This document shows positions 1 to 12,898 of a stretch of DNA of 64,000 nt, piece after piece. The stretch is from contig NZ_VJNA01000003.1 of assembly GCF_007556585.1 (NCBI RefSeq), positions 1 to 64,000 on the forward strand, written 5' to 3'. The notes beneath the pieces were generated by a model that saw only the letters and a list, made by a program, of their open reading frames with translations, ran no database searches and was not told the origin of the DNA. The translations under genes were made by a program, and so were the position numbers. The stretch's first letter is position 1. The number at the start of each line of letters is the position of its first letter. The DNA comes from Tepidimonas aquatica. Its GTDB lineage: Bacteria; Pseudomonadota; Gammaproteobacteria; Burkholderiales; Burkholderiaceae_C.

Positions 1-2
1 AC

Positions 3-152
3 CCGCAAAGCGTGGTGCACTCGATGGTGCAGTACCGCGACCGTTCGGTGGTGGCGCAGCTGGGCACGCCCGACATGCGCGTGCCGATCGCCTACGGTCA
101 GCGCCAGCCCGACCCCCAGCCACGCCGCTGCGCCGCCATGCACCCCACTTAG
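3..152 (+). pseudogene. dxr: dxr fragment (1-deoxy-D-xylulose 5-phosphate reductoisomerase), out of context
   Basis: The frame from position 3 reads a stretch typical of DXR, the enzyme that converts DXP to MEP in isoprenoid synthesis, including [18 protein letters not shown]. The match ends at about position 98. After that the frame continues with about 17 unrelated residues to a TAG at 150-152, where a real DXR would have well over 100 more residues. In related genomes dxr lies downstream of cdsA on the same strand as uppS, but here it runs the opposite way and collides with cdsA. I infer a chimeric junction (assembly artefact) or an inversion breakpoint. It is not a working gene in this window. 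Confidence 0.8.
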
Positions 153-290
153 GCGCGCCCATTCCCAGCCGGCGGCCCCCATCAGCACCAGCGTCAGCAT
201 GGCAAAGGGGCCGCTGCCGCCGGGGTACAACAGCGCTGGCAGCAACACAGCCAGCAGCACGACGGCGGTGATGACCCGTTGGCGCAACAC
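100..290 (-). pseudogene. cdsA: cdsA 5' part (phosphatidate cytidylyltransferase), truncated at junction
   Basis: Downstream of uppS on the - strand, a GTG at 290-288 opens a hydrophobic frame beginning VLRQRVITAVVLLAVLLPAL, followed by GWEWARLSG. This is the usual N-terminus of CdsA, the membrane enzyme that makes CDP-diacylglycerol. About 63 residues are CdsA-like, ending near LALT. From about position 100 to the window edge the frame stays open but is only the antisense of the dxr fragment. Location 30 bp after uppS and the first hydrophobic segments fit the conserved frr-uppS-cdsA-dxr order. The gene is therefore interrupted here, either by a misassembly or by a real rearrangement. Confidence 0.75.
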
Positions 291-319
291 GGCAAACGTC
301 TTTCGGTCGGCGTGATGCT

Positions 320-1069
320 CTAGGCCGCAGCCGCTTGCTCCGGCGTACGGCCAAAGCGCCGCTGGCGCTGCGCGTAGGCCGCCAGCGCGCGGTCCAGCTC
401 GGCCTCGTCGAACGCTGGCCACAGCGTGTCGGTGAAATACAGCTCGCTGTAGGCCAGCTGCCACAGCACAAAGTTGCTGACGCGCTGCTCGCCCCCGGTG
501 CGGATCACCAGGTCCGGGTCGGGCACATGGGCCAGCGCCAGCGCACCGGCCAAGCTGGCTTCGGTGATGGGCGCACCCTGCTGCGCCAGGCGCTGCGCGG
601 CCTGCACGATGTCCCAGCGCCCGCCGTAGTTGAAGCACACGTTGAGGATGAGCGCCGTGTTGCCGGCGGTGGCGCACTCGGCCTCGGCGATGCCCTGCAC
701 CAACTCCGGCGCCAGCCCGCTGCGCTCACCCACCACGTGCAGCCGCACACCCGCTTGTTGCAAGCGTGGCACTTCGTCGATGAGGGCCTGCGCCAGCAGA
801 CGCAGGATGGCGTCCACCTCGTCAGGGGGGCGGGCCCAGTTTTCCGACGAAAACGCGAATACCGTCAGCACCCGCACGCCGCGCTCGGCGCACCACCCCA
901 GCACGCGGCGCAGGGTTTCCCTGCCCGCACGGTGCCCGGCCACGCGCGGCAGCAAGCGCTGGCGCGCCCAGCGCCCGTTGCCATCCATCACGATGGCGAT
1001 GTGGTGCGGCACCGACGGCGTCCCCAAACCCCGCTCCTTGGCAACCCGTGCGTGGCCCGACACGCTCAA
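320..1069 (-). CDS. uppS: Isoprenyl transferase (undecaprenyl pyrophosphate synthase)
   Basis: Cytosolic cis-prenyltransferase that condenses IPP units onto FPP to make undecaprenyl diphosphate, the lipid carrier for peptidoglycan and other surface glycans. The 249-residue product has the family signature [13 protein letters not shown] at about residues 23-35, with the catalytic Asp at 29. It also has the SSENW segment and the C-terminal block [20 protein letters not shown] that binds the homoallylic substrate. The ATG overlaps the frr stop by 4 bp (ATGA), so translation is probably coupled. It is the last intact gene of the rpsB-tsf-pyrH-frr-uppS series before the broken cdsA. Confidence 0.96.
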   Translation of the reverse strand: MSVSGHARVAKERGLGTPSVPHHIAIVMDGNGRWARQRLLPRVAGHRAGRETLRRVLGWCAERGVRVLTVFAFSSENWARPPDEVDAILRLLAQALIDEVPRLQQAGVRLHVVGERSGLAPELVQGIAEAECATAGNTALILNVCFNYGGRWDIVQAAQRLAQQGAPITEASLAGALALAHVPDPDLVIRTGGEQRVSNFVLWQLAYSELYFTDTLWPAFDEAELDRALAAYAQRQRRFGRTPEQAAAA

Positions 1070-1629
1070 ATCGCCATGATGTCGGCCTCTTTGGCCGCCA
1101 CCATCTTGTCCACCTCGGCGATCATGCGGTCGGTGAGCTTTTGGATATCGTCCTGCGCGCGGCGCTCGTCGTCTTCGGAGGCGAGCTTGTCCTTGACCAG
1201 GCGCTTGACGTGCTCGTTGGCGTCACGGCGCAGGTTGCGAATCGCCACCTTGGCGTGTTCGCCTTCGGCCTTGACGACCTTGACCAGCTCGCGACGGCGC
1301 TCTTCGGTCATCGGCGGGATCGGCACGCGGATCAGATCACCGTGCGAAGCCGGGTTGAGCCCCAGGTCGGACTCGCGGATCGCCTTTTCGATCTTGGCGC
1401 CCATGCCTTTTTCCCACGGCGCCACGCCGATGGTGCGTGCGTCCAGCAGGGTCAGGTTGGCCACTTGGCTGATCGGCACCATCGTGCCGTAGTACTCCAC
1501 CTGCACCGTGTCCAGCAGCGCCGGATTGGCGCGCCCGGTGCGCACCTTGGCCAAGTTGGCACGCAGCGCTTCGAGCGACTGCTGCATCTTTTGTTCGGCG
1601 GTCTTTTTAATCTCGGGAATGCTGCTCAT
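1066..1629 (-). CDS. frr: Ribosome recycling factor
   Basis: Releases post-termination ribosomes from mRNA together with EF-G. The 187-residue product matches the usual 185-residue size and has the conserved core [13 protein letters not shown] near residues 29-41 and the helical C-terminal region with [20 protein letters not shown]. It lies 27 bp downstream of pyrH and overlaps uppS by 4 bp, the standard bacterial arrangement. The ATG at 1629 opens MSSIPEIKK, a normal N-terminus. Confidence 0.97.
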   Translation of the reverse strand: MSSIPEIKKTAEQKMQQSLEALRANLAKVRTGRANPALLDTVQVEYYGTMVPISQVANLTLLDARTIGVAPWEKGMGAKIEKAIRESDLGLNPASHGDLIRVPIPPMTEERRRELVKVVKAEGEHAKVAIRNLRRDANEHVKRLVKDKLASEDDERRAQDDIQKLTDRMIAEVDKMVAAKEADIMAI

Positions 1630-1656
1630 CGTCGTATCGGCCTTGCGTAGCTCGTG

Positions 1657-2367
1657 TCAGACGTGCACCAACGTGCCTTCGTCCTCACCCATGACGACGC
1701 GCTTGAGCGCGCCGGGCTTGAAAATCGAAAACACCCGCACCGGCAGGTTTTGGTCGCGGCACAGGGCAAAGGCGGTGGCATCCATGACCTGGAGCTGGCG
1801 CACCATCGCCTCGTCGAAACTGATGCGCTGGTAGCGCTGGGCGCTGGGGTCTTTTTTGGGGTCGGCGGTGTAGACGCCGTCGACCTTGGTGGCCTTCAGC
1901 ACGAGCTGCGCACCGATTTCCGCGCCGCGCAGCGCCGCGGCGGTGTCGGTGGTGAAAAACGGGTTGCCGGTGCCGGCGGCGAACACCACGACCTTGCCCT
2001 CTTCCAGGTACTGCAGCGCCTTGGGGCGCACGTACGGCTCGACGACCTGGTCGATGGCGATGGCCGACATCACCCGCGCGCGCACACCGGCGCGCTCCAG
2101 CGCGTCACCCAGGGCCAGCGCGTTCATGACGGTGGCCAACATGCCCATGTAGTCCGCCGTGGCGCGGTCCATCCCGACGGCCCCCCCGGCCACACCGCGA
2201 AACAGGTTGCCGCCACCGATGACGATGGCCACCTGCACACCCAGGTGGGCGACCTCGGCCACCTCGGTCACGATGCGCTCGATGGTGCCGCGGTGAATGC
2301 CAAACGCTTCGTCGCCCATCAGGGCTTCACCAGACAATTTAAGGAGGATGCGCTGCAGTGCGGGCAT
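1657..2367 (-). CDS. pyrH: UMP kinase
   Basis: Phosphorylates UMP to UDP in pyrimidine nucleotide synthesis. It belongs to the amino-acid kinase fold, unlike eukaryotic UMP/CMP kinase. The product begins [18 protein letters not shown] and has the glycine-rich GGGNLFRG loop at about residues 57-64 and the [16 protein letters not shown] segment. I chose the ATG at 2367, giving 236 residues. The frame stays open upstream to 2424, but that Pro/Ala-rich 19-residue extension is absent from the family, and AAATTGTCTGGTGAAGC-type kinase sequence starts right after this ATG. Neighbours are tsf upstream, separated by an intrinsic terminator, and frr downstream. Confidence 0.96.
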   Translation of the reverse strand: MPALQRILLKLSGEALMGDEAFGIHRGTIERIVTEVAEVAHLGVQVAIVIGGGNLFRGVAGGAVGMDRATADYMGMLATVMNALALGDALERAGVRARVMSAIAIDQVVEPYVRPKALQYLEEGKVVVFAAGTGNPFFTTDTAAALRGAEIGAQLVLKATKVDGVYTADPKKDPSAQRYQRISFDEAMVRQLQVMDATAFALCRDQNLPVRVFSIFKPGALKRVVMGEDEGTLVHV

Positions 2368-2422
2368 GGATGCAATCCGGATGTGGGGCGATTGTACGGG
2401 GCTTGGTGCGGGTGCGGGTTGC

Positions 2423-2458
2423 AAAAAGGGCCGGCCTCCAACCCGAGGAGCCGGCCCT
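2423..2458 (-). terminator. Intrinsic terminator after tsf
   Basis: Read on the - strand, an AGGGCCGGC arm pairs with GCCGGCCCT across a short loop and is followed at once by TTTTT. This is a classical Rho-independent terminator just past the tsf stop. It separates rpsB-tsf from pyrH-frr-uppS, so pyrH probably depends on readthrough or on its own promoter. Confidence 0.8.
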
Positions 2459-2477
2459 AACGGCGCAGAGGGCGCGG

Positions 2478-3374
2478 TCAGGCTTTTTGCGCCGCGGCCA
2501 CCTGGGCAGCCACTTCGGCGGCAAAGTCGTCTTGCTTTTTCTCGATGCCTTCGCCAACCACGAACAGCGTAAACGACTGCACCGCGGTGTTGGCGCCCTT
2601 CAGGTACTGGCCCACGGTCTGCTTGCCGTCGGCGGCCTTGACGAACACCTGGTCCAGCAGCGAGACTTCCTTGAGGTACTTCTGCACCGCGCCCTCGACC
2701 ATCTTGGCCACGATGTCGGCGGGCTTGCCCGATTCGGCCGCCTTTTGTTCGGCGATCGAGCGCTCCTTGGCCACGAGCTCGGCCGGCACGTCGGCGCCCG
2801 ACAGCGCCACCGGCTTCATCGCGGCGATGTGCATCGCCACATCCTTGGCCGCCGTGGCGTCACCTTGGTACTGCACCAGCACGCCGATGCGCACGCCGTG
2901 CAGGTACACCGCCAGGTTGCCACCGCCGCTGTAGCGCTTGAAGCGGCGAATCGTCATGTTCTCGCCGATCTTGCCGATCAGCCCCTTGCGCACGTCTTCC
3001 ACGGTGGGGCCAAAGCCTTCCATGCTCAGCGGCAGCGCGGCCAACGCGGCCACATCGGCCGGGTCGTGCTCGGCCACCAGGCGCGCCAGCGCCTGCGCAA
3101 AGCCGCCGAACAGCTCGTTTTTCGACACGAAGTCGGTTTCGCAGTTGACTTCGACCAACGCGCCGGTGCTGCCGTCCACGTGCGCCGCCACGACACCCTC
3201 GGCGGTGACGCGGCTGGCGGCTTTGCTGGCCTTGTTGCCCAGCTTGACGCGCAGGATTTCCTCGGCCTTTTCCATGTTGCCGTCGGCCTCGGTCAGGGCC
3301 TTTTTGCACTCCATCATGGGGGCGTCGGTCTTGGCGCGGAGTTCCGCGACCATGCTGGCGGTGATGGCTGCCAT
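2478..3374 (-). CDS. tsf: Elongation factor Ts
   Basis: Guanine nucleotide exchange factor for EF-Tu. The 298-residue product has the N-terminal UBA-like region with [18 protein letters not shown] at about residues 16-33 and the signature [14 protein letters not shown] at about residues 77-90. The length is close to the usual 280-300. It follows rpsB, the near-universal order, with a 175-bp gap that contains a terminator-like hairpin. AGGAGCATCAC precedes the ATG and supplies a good ribosome binding site. Confidence 0.97.
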   Translation of the reverse strand: MAAITASMVAELRAKTDAPMMECKKALTEADGNMEKAEEILRVKLGNKASKAASRVTAEGVVAAHVDGSTGALVEVNCETDFVSKNELFGGFAQALARLVAEHDPADVAALAALPLSMEGFGPTVEDVRKGLIGKIGENMTIRRFKRYSGGGNLAVYLHGVRIGVLVQYQGDATAAKDVAMHIAAMKPVALSGADVPAELVAKERSIAEQKAAESGKPADIVAKMVEGAVQKYLKEVSLLDQVFVKAADGKQTVGQYLKGANTAVQSFTLFVVGEGIEKKQDDFAAEVAAQVAAAQKA

Positions 3375-3501
3375 TGTGATGCTCCTGTTGACGGGTGGCC
3401 GCCTTGGCCACCCTCAAATCATTGACGCTGTGTTCGACAACCCGATGACACCCTGAGCGCGAACCAAGCGCGCGCCGGCGGCGTCATCGGGCCAAGATAC
3501 G

Positions 3502-3522
3502 AAAAAGGGGCTGCTGCGCCCC
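3502..3522 (-). terminator. Short terminator/attenuator between rpsB and tsf
   Basis: On the - strand GGGGC and GCCCC form a 5-bp stem with a 6-base loop followed by TTTTT. It lies 28 bp after the rpsB stop, inside the rpsB-tsf gap. The stem is short, so it may be a partial terminator that sets the S2 to EF-Ts ratio. Confidence 0.6.
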
Positions 3523-3549
3523 ATCGAAAGCGGCCTCGTGGGCGCGCCC

Positions 3550-4290
3550 TCAGCCCTCCTGCACCTCGACGAATTCGTCGTCGGCGCGTACGGCCTCCAC
3601 CACCGCGTTGAGTGCGGCGTTGCGGCCTTCGAGCACGGCGTCGGCGATGCCGCGGGCGTAGATCGCCACGGCCTTGGCCGAGTCGTCGTTGCCGGGGATG
3701 ACGTAGTCGATGCCCTCGGGCGAGTGGTTGGTGTCGACGACACCGATGACCGGAATGCCCAGTTTGTTGGCTTCGGCCACGGCGATCTTGTGGTAGCCGA
3801 CATCGACCACGAACATCGCGTCGGGCAGCGCGTTCATGTCCTGGATGCCGCCGATGTCGCGCTCGAGCTTGGCCAGCTCACGCAAAAACAGCAGCTGCTC
3901 CTTTTTCGACATATTGTCCAGGCCAGCGTCGCGCTGGGCCTGCATGTCCTTCAGGCGCTTGATCGAGGTCTTGACGGTCTTGAAGTTGGTCAGCATGCCG
4001 CCCAGCCAGCGCTGCTCGACGTACGGCACGCCCGCACGCTGCGCCTCGGCTGCGATGATGTCGCGCGACTGGCGCTTGGTGCCCACCATCAGCAGGGTAC
4101 CGCCGTTGGCGGTGAGTTGGCGCACAAACTTGCACGCCGCCTCGAACATCGGCACCGTCTTTTCGAGGTTGATAATGTGGATCTTGTTGCGATGGCCGAA
4201 AATGTACGGGGCCATCTTGGGGTTCCAGAAGCGCGTCTGGTGCCCGAAGTGGACACCGGCTTCCAGCATTTCGCGCATGGACACGGGCAT
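3550..4290 (-). CDS. rpsB: 30S ribosomal protein S2
   Basis: Structural protein of the small ribosomal subunit. The product has 246 residues from the ATG at 4290 and starts [19 protein letters not shown], the textbook S2 N-terminus, with [20 protein letters not shown] following. GGAAAG lies upstream of this ATG. The frame extends to 4488 with a longer reading, but the extra 66 residues are low-complexity and overlap the nnr gene, so I reject that start. It is first in the translation operon. Its leader of about 160 bp could carry S2 autoregulation, which is inference. Confidence 0.97.
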   Translation of the reverse strand: MPVSMREMLEAGVHFGHQTRFWNPKMAPYIFGHRNKIHIINLEKTVPMFEAACKFVRQLTANGGTLLMVGTKRQSRDIIAAEAQRAGVPYVEQRWLGGMLTNFKTVKTSIKRLKDMQAQRDAGLDNMSKKEQLLFLRELAKLERDIGGIQDMNALPDAMFVVDVGYHKIAVAEANKLGIPVIGVVDTNHSPEGIDYVIPGNDDSAKAVAIYARGIADAVLEGRNAALNAVVEAVRADDEFVEVQEG

Positions 4291-4462
4291 GATATGGACT
4301 TTCCAAAGGTTGGGCCTAAAGCCGGCCGACGACCACCACCCGCGCACGGGCGGCGGCACCCGGAAGGGGCCGGCTTGCGATTGCCTTGCCACACCCACCG
4401 ACCCAGAGCCGACAGGCCTTGCAGCAAAACTTTGAGATTTTAGCACGCACGACGTGTCCACC

Positions 4463-6001
4463 ATGCAGCGTATCCTCCCTTGCCCCACGCCCAGCGCGCC
4501 CCCCCGCCCCTTGCACGACCGGCTTGCCAGCCGTCAACTCGAACAGCGTCTGGCGGCGTCGCTGCCACCCCACACGCTGATGCAGCGCGCGGGCCTGGCA
4601 GTGGCGCGCCTGGCGATGGCATGGCAGCCCCACGCCCAGCGCATCGTGGTGCTGGCCGGCGGTGGCAACAACGGTGGCGACGGGCTGGTGGCGGCCACCC
4701 GGCTGGCGCGCGACTGGCCGCAGCGCGACGTCGCGGTGTGGTGGCAGGGGGCGCCCGAGCGCCTGCCCGACGACGCCCGCTGGGCCTGGCAGCAAGCGCG
4801 CGCCGCCAACCTGACGTGGCTGCAAGCCGCGCCCGAACACCCCCCCGACCTGGTGATCGACGCGCTGTTGGGGCTGGGGCTGGACCGCCCCGTGCGCGGC
4901 ACGGCGCTGGCGGCCTTGCGTTGGCTGCAAGCCTGCCCCGCCCCGACACTGTGCGTCGATCTGCCCAGCGGCCTGGATGCCAACACCGGCCACTGGTGGG
5001 CCGACGCACCGCCCCAACCCGCCGCCCAGCGCGCCACGCTGTCGTTGCTGACGCTCAAACCCGGCCTGTTCACCGGGCATGGTCGGGTGGTGGCCGGTGC
5101 GTCGATCTGGTTCGACGACCTCGGGGCCGAACCGGAACCGGGTACCGCCGCCGCGTGGCTGGTCGCGCCGGGGGGCTGGCCCGACACGGCCGCGCTGCGG
5201 GCAGACCACGCCAGCCACAAAGGCAGCCGCGGTGACGTGCTGGTGCTGGGCGGTGCCCTGCCCCACGCGCACGCGGGCATCGGCATGGGCGGCGCGGCGC
5301 TGCTGGCGGCGCGCGCGGCCCTGCGTGCTGGCGCCGGCCGCGTCTACGCCGCGCTGCTGGGCGACGCCGAGCAGGTCCCGCCGTGGGACATGGGCCAGCC
5401 CGCGTTGATGCTGCGCAGCGCCACAGCAGCGCTGGACAGCGACCTACCCGAGCGCGCCACGGTGGTGGCCGGCTGCGGCGGTGGCCCGGCAATGGCGACG
5501 CTGCTGGACGCCGTGCTGGCCCGCTGCCCGCGGCTGGTGCTGGACGCCGACGCGCTCAATGCCCTGGCGCAACGACCCGACCCCGAGCCGTTGGCCGCTC
5601 GCCAGGCGCGTGGCTGGTGGACCGTGCTGACGCCGCACCCGCTGGAAGCGGCCCGGCTGTTGCGCACCGACACCGCCACCGTGCAGCGCGACCGGCTGGC
5701 CGCCGCCCGCACCCTGGCCGAACGGTGGCACGCCGTCGTCGTGCTCAAAGGCAGCGGCAGCGTGGTGGCCGCGCCCGGCCTTACGCCGCGCATCGTGGCC
5801 AGCGGCAGCGGTTGGCTGGCCACTGCCGGCAGCGGTGACACGCTGGCCGGGTTGCTGGGCGCGCGCCTGAGCACGCTGCCTTGGCCCGCCCCGCCCGAGG
5901 ACCTGCAGGCCGCGGTGGCCGACACCGTGGCCCTGCACGGCACCTTGCCCGAACACTGGCCGCACCGCTGGCCGCCCACCGCCAGCGACCTGCTGCCCTG
6001 A
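4463..6001 (+). CDS. nnr: Bifunctional NAD(P)HX epimerase/dehydratase
   Basis: Repairs damaged hydrated NADH and NADPH. The N-terminal domain (YjeF-N/NnrE) epimerises R- and S-NAD(P)HX and the C-terminal domain (NnrD, ribokinase-like) dehydrates S-NAD(P)HX using ADP. The product has about 512 residues. The N-domain shows [14 protein letters not shown] at about residues 66-78 and [12 protein letters not shown] further on. The C-domain starts near [13 protein letters not shown] and ends with the phosphate loop [19 protein letters not shown] nine bases upstream (4454) is an equally possible start. It is divergent from rpsB and is followed after 24 bp by an acyl-CoA synthetase, perhaps on the same transcript. 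Confidence 0.9.
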   Translation: MQRILPCPTPSAPPRPLHDRLASRQLEQRLAASLPPHTLMQRAGLAVARLAMAWQPHAQRIVVLAGGGNNGGDGLVAATRLARDWPQRDVAVWWQGAPERLPDDARWAWQQARAANLTWLQAAPEHPPDLVIDALLGLGLDRPVRGTALAALRWLQACPAPTLCVDLPSGLDANTGHWWADAPPQPAAQRATLSLLTLKPGLFTGHGRVVAGASIWFDDLGAEPEPGTAAAWLVAPGGWPDTAALRADHASHKGSRGDVLVLGGALPHAHAGIGMGGAALLAARAALRAGAGRVYAALLGDAEQVPPWDMGQPALMLRSATAALDSDLPERATVVAGCGGGPAMATLLDAVLARCPRLVLDADALNALAQRPDPEPLAARQARGWWTVLTPHPLEAARLLRTDTATVQRDRLAAARTLAERWHAVVVLKGSGSVVAAPGLTPRIVASGSGWLATAGSGDTLAGLLGARLSTLPWPAPPEDLQAAVADTVALHGTLPEHWPHRWPPTASDLLP

Positions 6002-6025
6002 CCACCCCCCTGCAGGAGACGACCG

Positions 6026-7681
6026 ATGCCGATCGCCGACCACGATCTGCCGCGCTGCGCCGCCAACCATGCGCCGCTGACGCCCTTGGATTTTTTACGC
6101 CGCACCGCCGAGGTGCACCCGCAGCTGCCGGCCATCGTGCACGGCACCGGCGCGCACGCGGCGAACCAGACTTGGGGCGAGACCGCCCAACGCTGCCGCC
6201 GCATGGCCAGCGCGCTGCGGCGCGCCGGGGTGCAGCGCGGGGACGTCGTGGCCACCTTGCTGCCCAACACCCCGCCGATGGTCGAGGCCCACTTTGGCGT
6301 GCCGCTGGCGGGCGCGGTGCTCAATGCCCTCAACACCCGGCTGGAGCCGGCGTCCATCGCCTACATGCTGGACCACGGCGAAGCCCGGGTCATCCTGGTC
6401 GACCCGGAGTTCAGCGCGCTGCTGGCGCAAGCCCTGCCGCTGCGCACGCGGCGCGAGCCGCTGCTGGTGGTGCAAACCCAGGATCCATGGTTCGGCGCCC
6501 CCACCGCCACGCTGGACGCGGTGGACTACGAGGACTGGCTGCGCCAAGGTGACCCAGACTTCCCCTGGGAGGGGCCACCCGACGAGTGGGACGCGATCGC
6601 CCTCAACTACACCAGTGGCACCACCGGTCATCCCAAGGGGGTGGTTTACCACCACCGTGGCGCGGCCCTCAACGCCGTGTCCAACATCCTCGAGTGGGAC
6701 ATGCCCAAGCACCCCGTCTACCTGTGGACGTTGCCGATGTTCCACTGCAACGGCTGGTGCTTCCCCTGGACCTTGGCGGCGCGCGCCGGGCTCAACGTCT
6801 GCTTGCGCAAGGTGGATGCGGCCACCGTGCTGGGTTTGATGCGCGCCTGGCGCGTCACCCACTACTGCGGAGCGCCGATCGTGCACGCGATGCTGGCCAA
6901 CGCCCCGGATGAGCTCAAAGCCGGCCTGCACCCGGGCATACGGGGCATGGTGGCGGCCTCGGCGCCACCGGCGGCGCTGCTGGAGGCGATGGCACGCATG
7001 GGCATCGAGCTGACGCACGTGTATGGCCTGACCGAGGTGTACGGGCCGGCCACGGTGTGCGCCCTCCAGCCCGGCTGGCGTGACCTGCCGCTGCAGGAGC
7101 AAGCCCGTTTGCACGCGCGCCAGGGCGTGCGGTACCACCTGCAACAAGACGCGCGGGTGCTGGACCCGGCCACGCTGCAGCCGGTGCCGTGGGACGGCGA
7201 AACGATCGGCGAGGTGATGTTTCGCGGCAACATCGTGATGAAGGGCTACCTGAAAAACCCCGAGGCGACCGCGCAAGCGCTGGCCGGTGGCTGGTTCCAC
7301 ACCGGCGACCTGGCGGTGCAACACCCGGACGGCTACATCAAGATCAAGGACCGCAGCAAGGACATCATCATCTCGGGCGGCGAGAACATCTCGTCGATCG
7401 AAATCGAAGACGTGCTGTACCGTCACCCTGCGGTGCAAGCGGCGGCGGTGGTGGCCAAACCCGACCCGCGCTGGGGCGAGACCCCGTGCGCGTTCATCGA
7501 ACTCAAGCCCGGCGCGCACGCCAGCGTCGAGGACATCATCGCGCACTGCCGCGCCCATCTGGCGGGGTTCAAAATCCCGCGCGCGGTGGTGTTCACCGAA
7601 TTGCCCAAGACCAGCACCGGCAAAATTCAGAAATTTGAGCTGCGGCGCCTGGCGGGGTCGGTGCAGGCGATCGACGTGTAG
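6026..7681 (+). CDS. AMP-forming acyl-CoA synthetase
   Basis: Activates a carboxylic (probably fatty) acid with ATP and CoA through an acyl-adenylate. The 551-residue product has the AMP-binding loop YTSGTTGHPKG at residues 195-205, a TLPMFHCNGW segment, the GLTEVYGP motif, WFHTGDLAVQHPDGY, and the C-terminal catalytic lysine region PKTSTGKIQKFELR. This form resembles the medium-chain / 3-methylmercaptopropionyl-CoA ligase group, but substrate cannot be assigned from sequence alone. AGGAGAC precedes the ATG. Its last 89 bp overlap the convergent nuclease gene. Confidence 0.9.
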   Translation: MPIADHDLPRCAANHAPLTPLDFLRRTAEVHPQLPAIVHGTGAHAANQTWGETAQRCRRMASALRRAGVQRGDVVATLLPNTPPMVEAHFGVPLAGAVLNALNTRLEPASIAYMLDHGEARVILVDPEFSALLAQALPLRTRREPLLVVQTQDPWFGAPTATLDAVDYEDWLRQGDPDFPWEGPPDEWDAIALNYTSGTTGHPKGVVYHHRGAALNAVSNILEWDMPKHPVYLWTLPMFHCNGWCFPWTLAARAGLNVCLRKVDAATVLGLMRAWRVTHYCGAPIVHAMLANAPDELKAGLHPGIRGMVAASAPPAALLEAMARMGIELTHVYGLTEVYGPATVCALQPGWRDLPLQEQARLHARQGVRYHLQQDARVLDPATLQPVPWDGETIGEVMFRGNIVMKGYLKNPEATAQALAGGWFHTGDLAVQHPDGYIKIKDRSKDIIISGGENISSIEIEDVLYRHPAVQAAAVVAKPDPRWGETPCAFIELKPGAHASVEDIIAHCRAHLAGFKIPRAVVFTELPKTSTGKIQKFELRRLAGSVQAIDV

Positions 7682-8225
7682 CGCGCCGCCACTCCCACGG
7701 GGGCAGCGCCTCATCCTGCGCCCACAAACCACGCCCTACCGCACGGGCAGCGAACTCGGCTGCGCGGTAGTGCCACCGCTCCAGCCAGGGTTGCTGGTGA
7801 GCGTGACGGGCGTCGTGCCACGCCCAGCCTTGCTGCAGCAAGGCCAGGTTGACATCCTGCACGAGCCGTTCGTCCTCGGGCGATGGCCCTCGGACCACCG
7901 CCAGCCAACGTCCGTAACGGTCCACCCCACGGTCGTCCAGACGCACCGCGCGACCCAGCACCCACGCACGCAGCGCATCGCGCGCCTGCTGGCCGGCGGG
8001 CTGGTCCAGTTCCGGGGCATCGATGCCTGCCAGGCGCACGGTGCGCAGCCGCGCATCGGGGCCGCGCACACGCAGCGTGTCGCCATCGTGCACGGCCACC
8101 ACCACCCAATCGGCCTGGGCCTGCACCGCAGAAGAGCCAGCGCCGACACACCCGCCCAGGCCGCACAGCAGCGCCAGCAGCACCAGGCCGGCGACCCACA
8201 CCGCACGATCCAAGACGCCCGTCAT
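7593..8225 (-). CDS. Thermonuclease-like (SNase fold) nuclease, probable lipoprotein or secreted
   Basis: Staphylococcal-nuclease family, Ca-dependent phosphodiesterase fold. Of 210 residues the first 25 are hydrophobic and end in GLGGC, which could be a lipobox or part of a signal peptide. The nuclease core follows: VVAVHDGDTLRVRG, VRLAGIDAPELDQP and DRYGRWLAVV contain the expected Asp and Arg catalytic positions, and PPWEWRR is the common C-terminal end of YncB-like enzymes. About 25 further residues overlap the convergent acyl-CoA synthetase, so the true stop region is under double coding constraint. The ATG overlaps the stop of the IclR regulator (ATGA), implying co-transcription. Confidence 0.82.
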   Translation of the reverse strand: MTGVLDRAVWVAGLVLLALLCGLGGCVGAGSSAVQAQADWVVVAVHDGDTLRVRGPDARLRTVRLAGIDAPELDQPAGQQARDALRAWVLGRAVRLDDRGVDRYGRWLAVVRGPSPEDERLVQDVNLALLQQGWAWHDARHAHQQPWLERWHYRAAEFAARAVGRGLWAQDEALPPWEWRRATRRSPAPTPPGAAAQISEFCRCWSWAIR

Positions 8226-9070
8226 AGCAGCGGCCGCAGCTCACGCGCGGCCTCCTGCAACAGCGGCAGCAGTTCGTGCTGCACGGCCCCGGCCTGCAAG
8301 CGCTGCTGCGACAGCACGGCGTTGATCGCCGCCACCGTGCGGCCCTGCATGTCGCGCAGCGGCACCGCCACCGCGTGCACGCCCAGCTCGTGCTCCTCGC
8401 TGCACACACAGTGGTCGGCCTGGCGCACCTGCTGCAGGATGCGCCGCAGCACCGCGGGGTCGGTGACGGTGTACGGCGTCAGACGCGGCAGACCCGCCCC
8501 GGCGGTGCAACGGGCGGCCAGCCAACGCCGCAACTGCACCGCGGGCAGGGCCGCCAACAGCACCCGGCCGGTGGAGGTGACGTGCGCGGGCAGCCGCGCC
8601 CCTAAGTGCAAGCCGTAGGCCAGCCGCTGCGGTCGCGCCGGCCACGCCCCGCCCGGGGCCCCAAGCGAGCCCCCTTGCCAATCCACACTGGGCTCATGCG
8701 CCGCGGGCGGCACGCTGCGCGCCACCACGACCACCGCCTCGTCGTCCAGCACCGTCACCGAAAACGGTTCGCGCACGCGCGCGGCCAGCCGGTCCAGCAC
8801 CGGCTGCACCGTGCGCGGCAAGCGCGCCGACGCCAGGTAGCGCCCCGCCAGACGCAGCACCTTGGGCGCCAGCCAGTAATCGTGCCCGTCGGTTTCCAGG
8901 TAGCCCAGGTGCGCCAGCGTCAACAGGTGGCGCCGCGCCGCCGCACGCGACAGCCCCGTGCGCTGGGCCGCCAGCGTGGCGTTGAGGCGCTGGCGCTCGG
9001 TGTCGAAGCTCTCCAGCACGGCCAGACCTTTGACCAGCCCGGCGATGGTGTCGGCGGCAGCGAGATCCAT
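8222..9070 (-). CDS. pobR: IclR-family regulator, probably PobR
   Basis: Transcription factor of 282 residues with an N-terminal winged helix (about residues 10-70, including NATLAAQRTGLSRAAARRHL) and the IclR effector domain containing VTSTGRVLLAAL and EEHELGVHAVAVPLRD. It starts at the ATG at 9070. The open frame further upstream runs through the operator region and is not credible as protein. It is divergent from pobA, the classical position of PobR, the 4-hydroxybenzoate-responsive activator. A pair of repeats lies between them. The pob assignment rests on context. A 4-bp overlap links it to the nuclease gene. Confidence 0.85.
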   Translation of the reverse strand: MDLAAADTIAGLVKGLAVLESFDTERQRLNATLAAQRTGLSRAAARRHLLTLAHLGYLETDGHDYWLAPKVLRLAGRYLASARLPRTVQPVLDRLAARVREPFSVTVLDDEAVVVVARSVPPAAHEPSVDWQGGSLGAPGGAWPARPQRLAYGLHLGARLPAHVTSTGRVLLAALPAVQLRRWLAARCTAGAGLPRLTPYTVTDPAVLRRILQQVRQADHCVCSEEHELGVHAVAVPLRDMQGRTVAAINAVLSQQRLQAGAVQHELLPLLQEAARELRPLL

Positions 9071-9084
9071 GGCGACAACGATAG

Positions 9085-12743
<3,659 letters not shown>

Positions 12744-12776
12744 GGCGCGTCTGGTGGGGGCTCTGGGCCCGACGAC

Positions 12777-12804
12777 GTTGGCCAGCCTCACAGGGCTGGC
12801 CAAC
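12777..12804. repeat. Perfect 11-bp inverted repeat upstream of ygiQ
   Basis: GTTGGCCAGCC at 12777-12787 is the exact complement of GGCTGGCCAAC at 12794-12804, with a 6-base loop. It lies in the 155-bp gap between the MaoC stop and the ygiQ start. No run of T follows on either strand, so it is not a standard intrinsic terminator. It could be an mRNA hairpin or an operator. Confidence 0.7.
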
Positions 12805-12898
12805 ACAGGGCTGCGCATTGTAGGCGCGGTGGCTGCGGCGCACCATCCCTGCCGCGCAATCCCCTACGCGCGCCGGGGACGCCGGCCGCGCGATGCGC

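Noticed and set aside
4437-4442. TAAAAT as a rpsB -10 element on the - strand
   Set aside because: Plausible position, but no acceptable -35 at 16-18 bp spacing (TGGACA lies only 12 bp away), so I did not list it.
4291-4488. 66-residue N-terminal extension of ribosomal protein S2
   Set aside because: The ATG at 4290 gives the canonical S2 start with a ribosome binding site. The extension overlaps nnr and lacks conservation.
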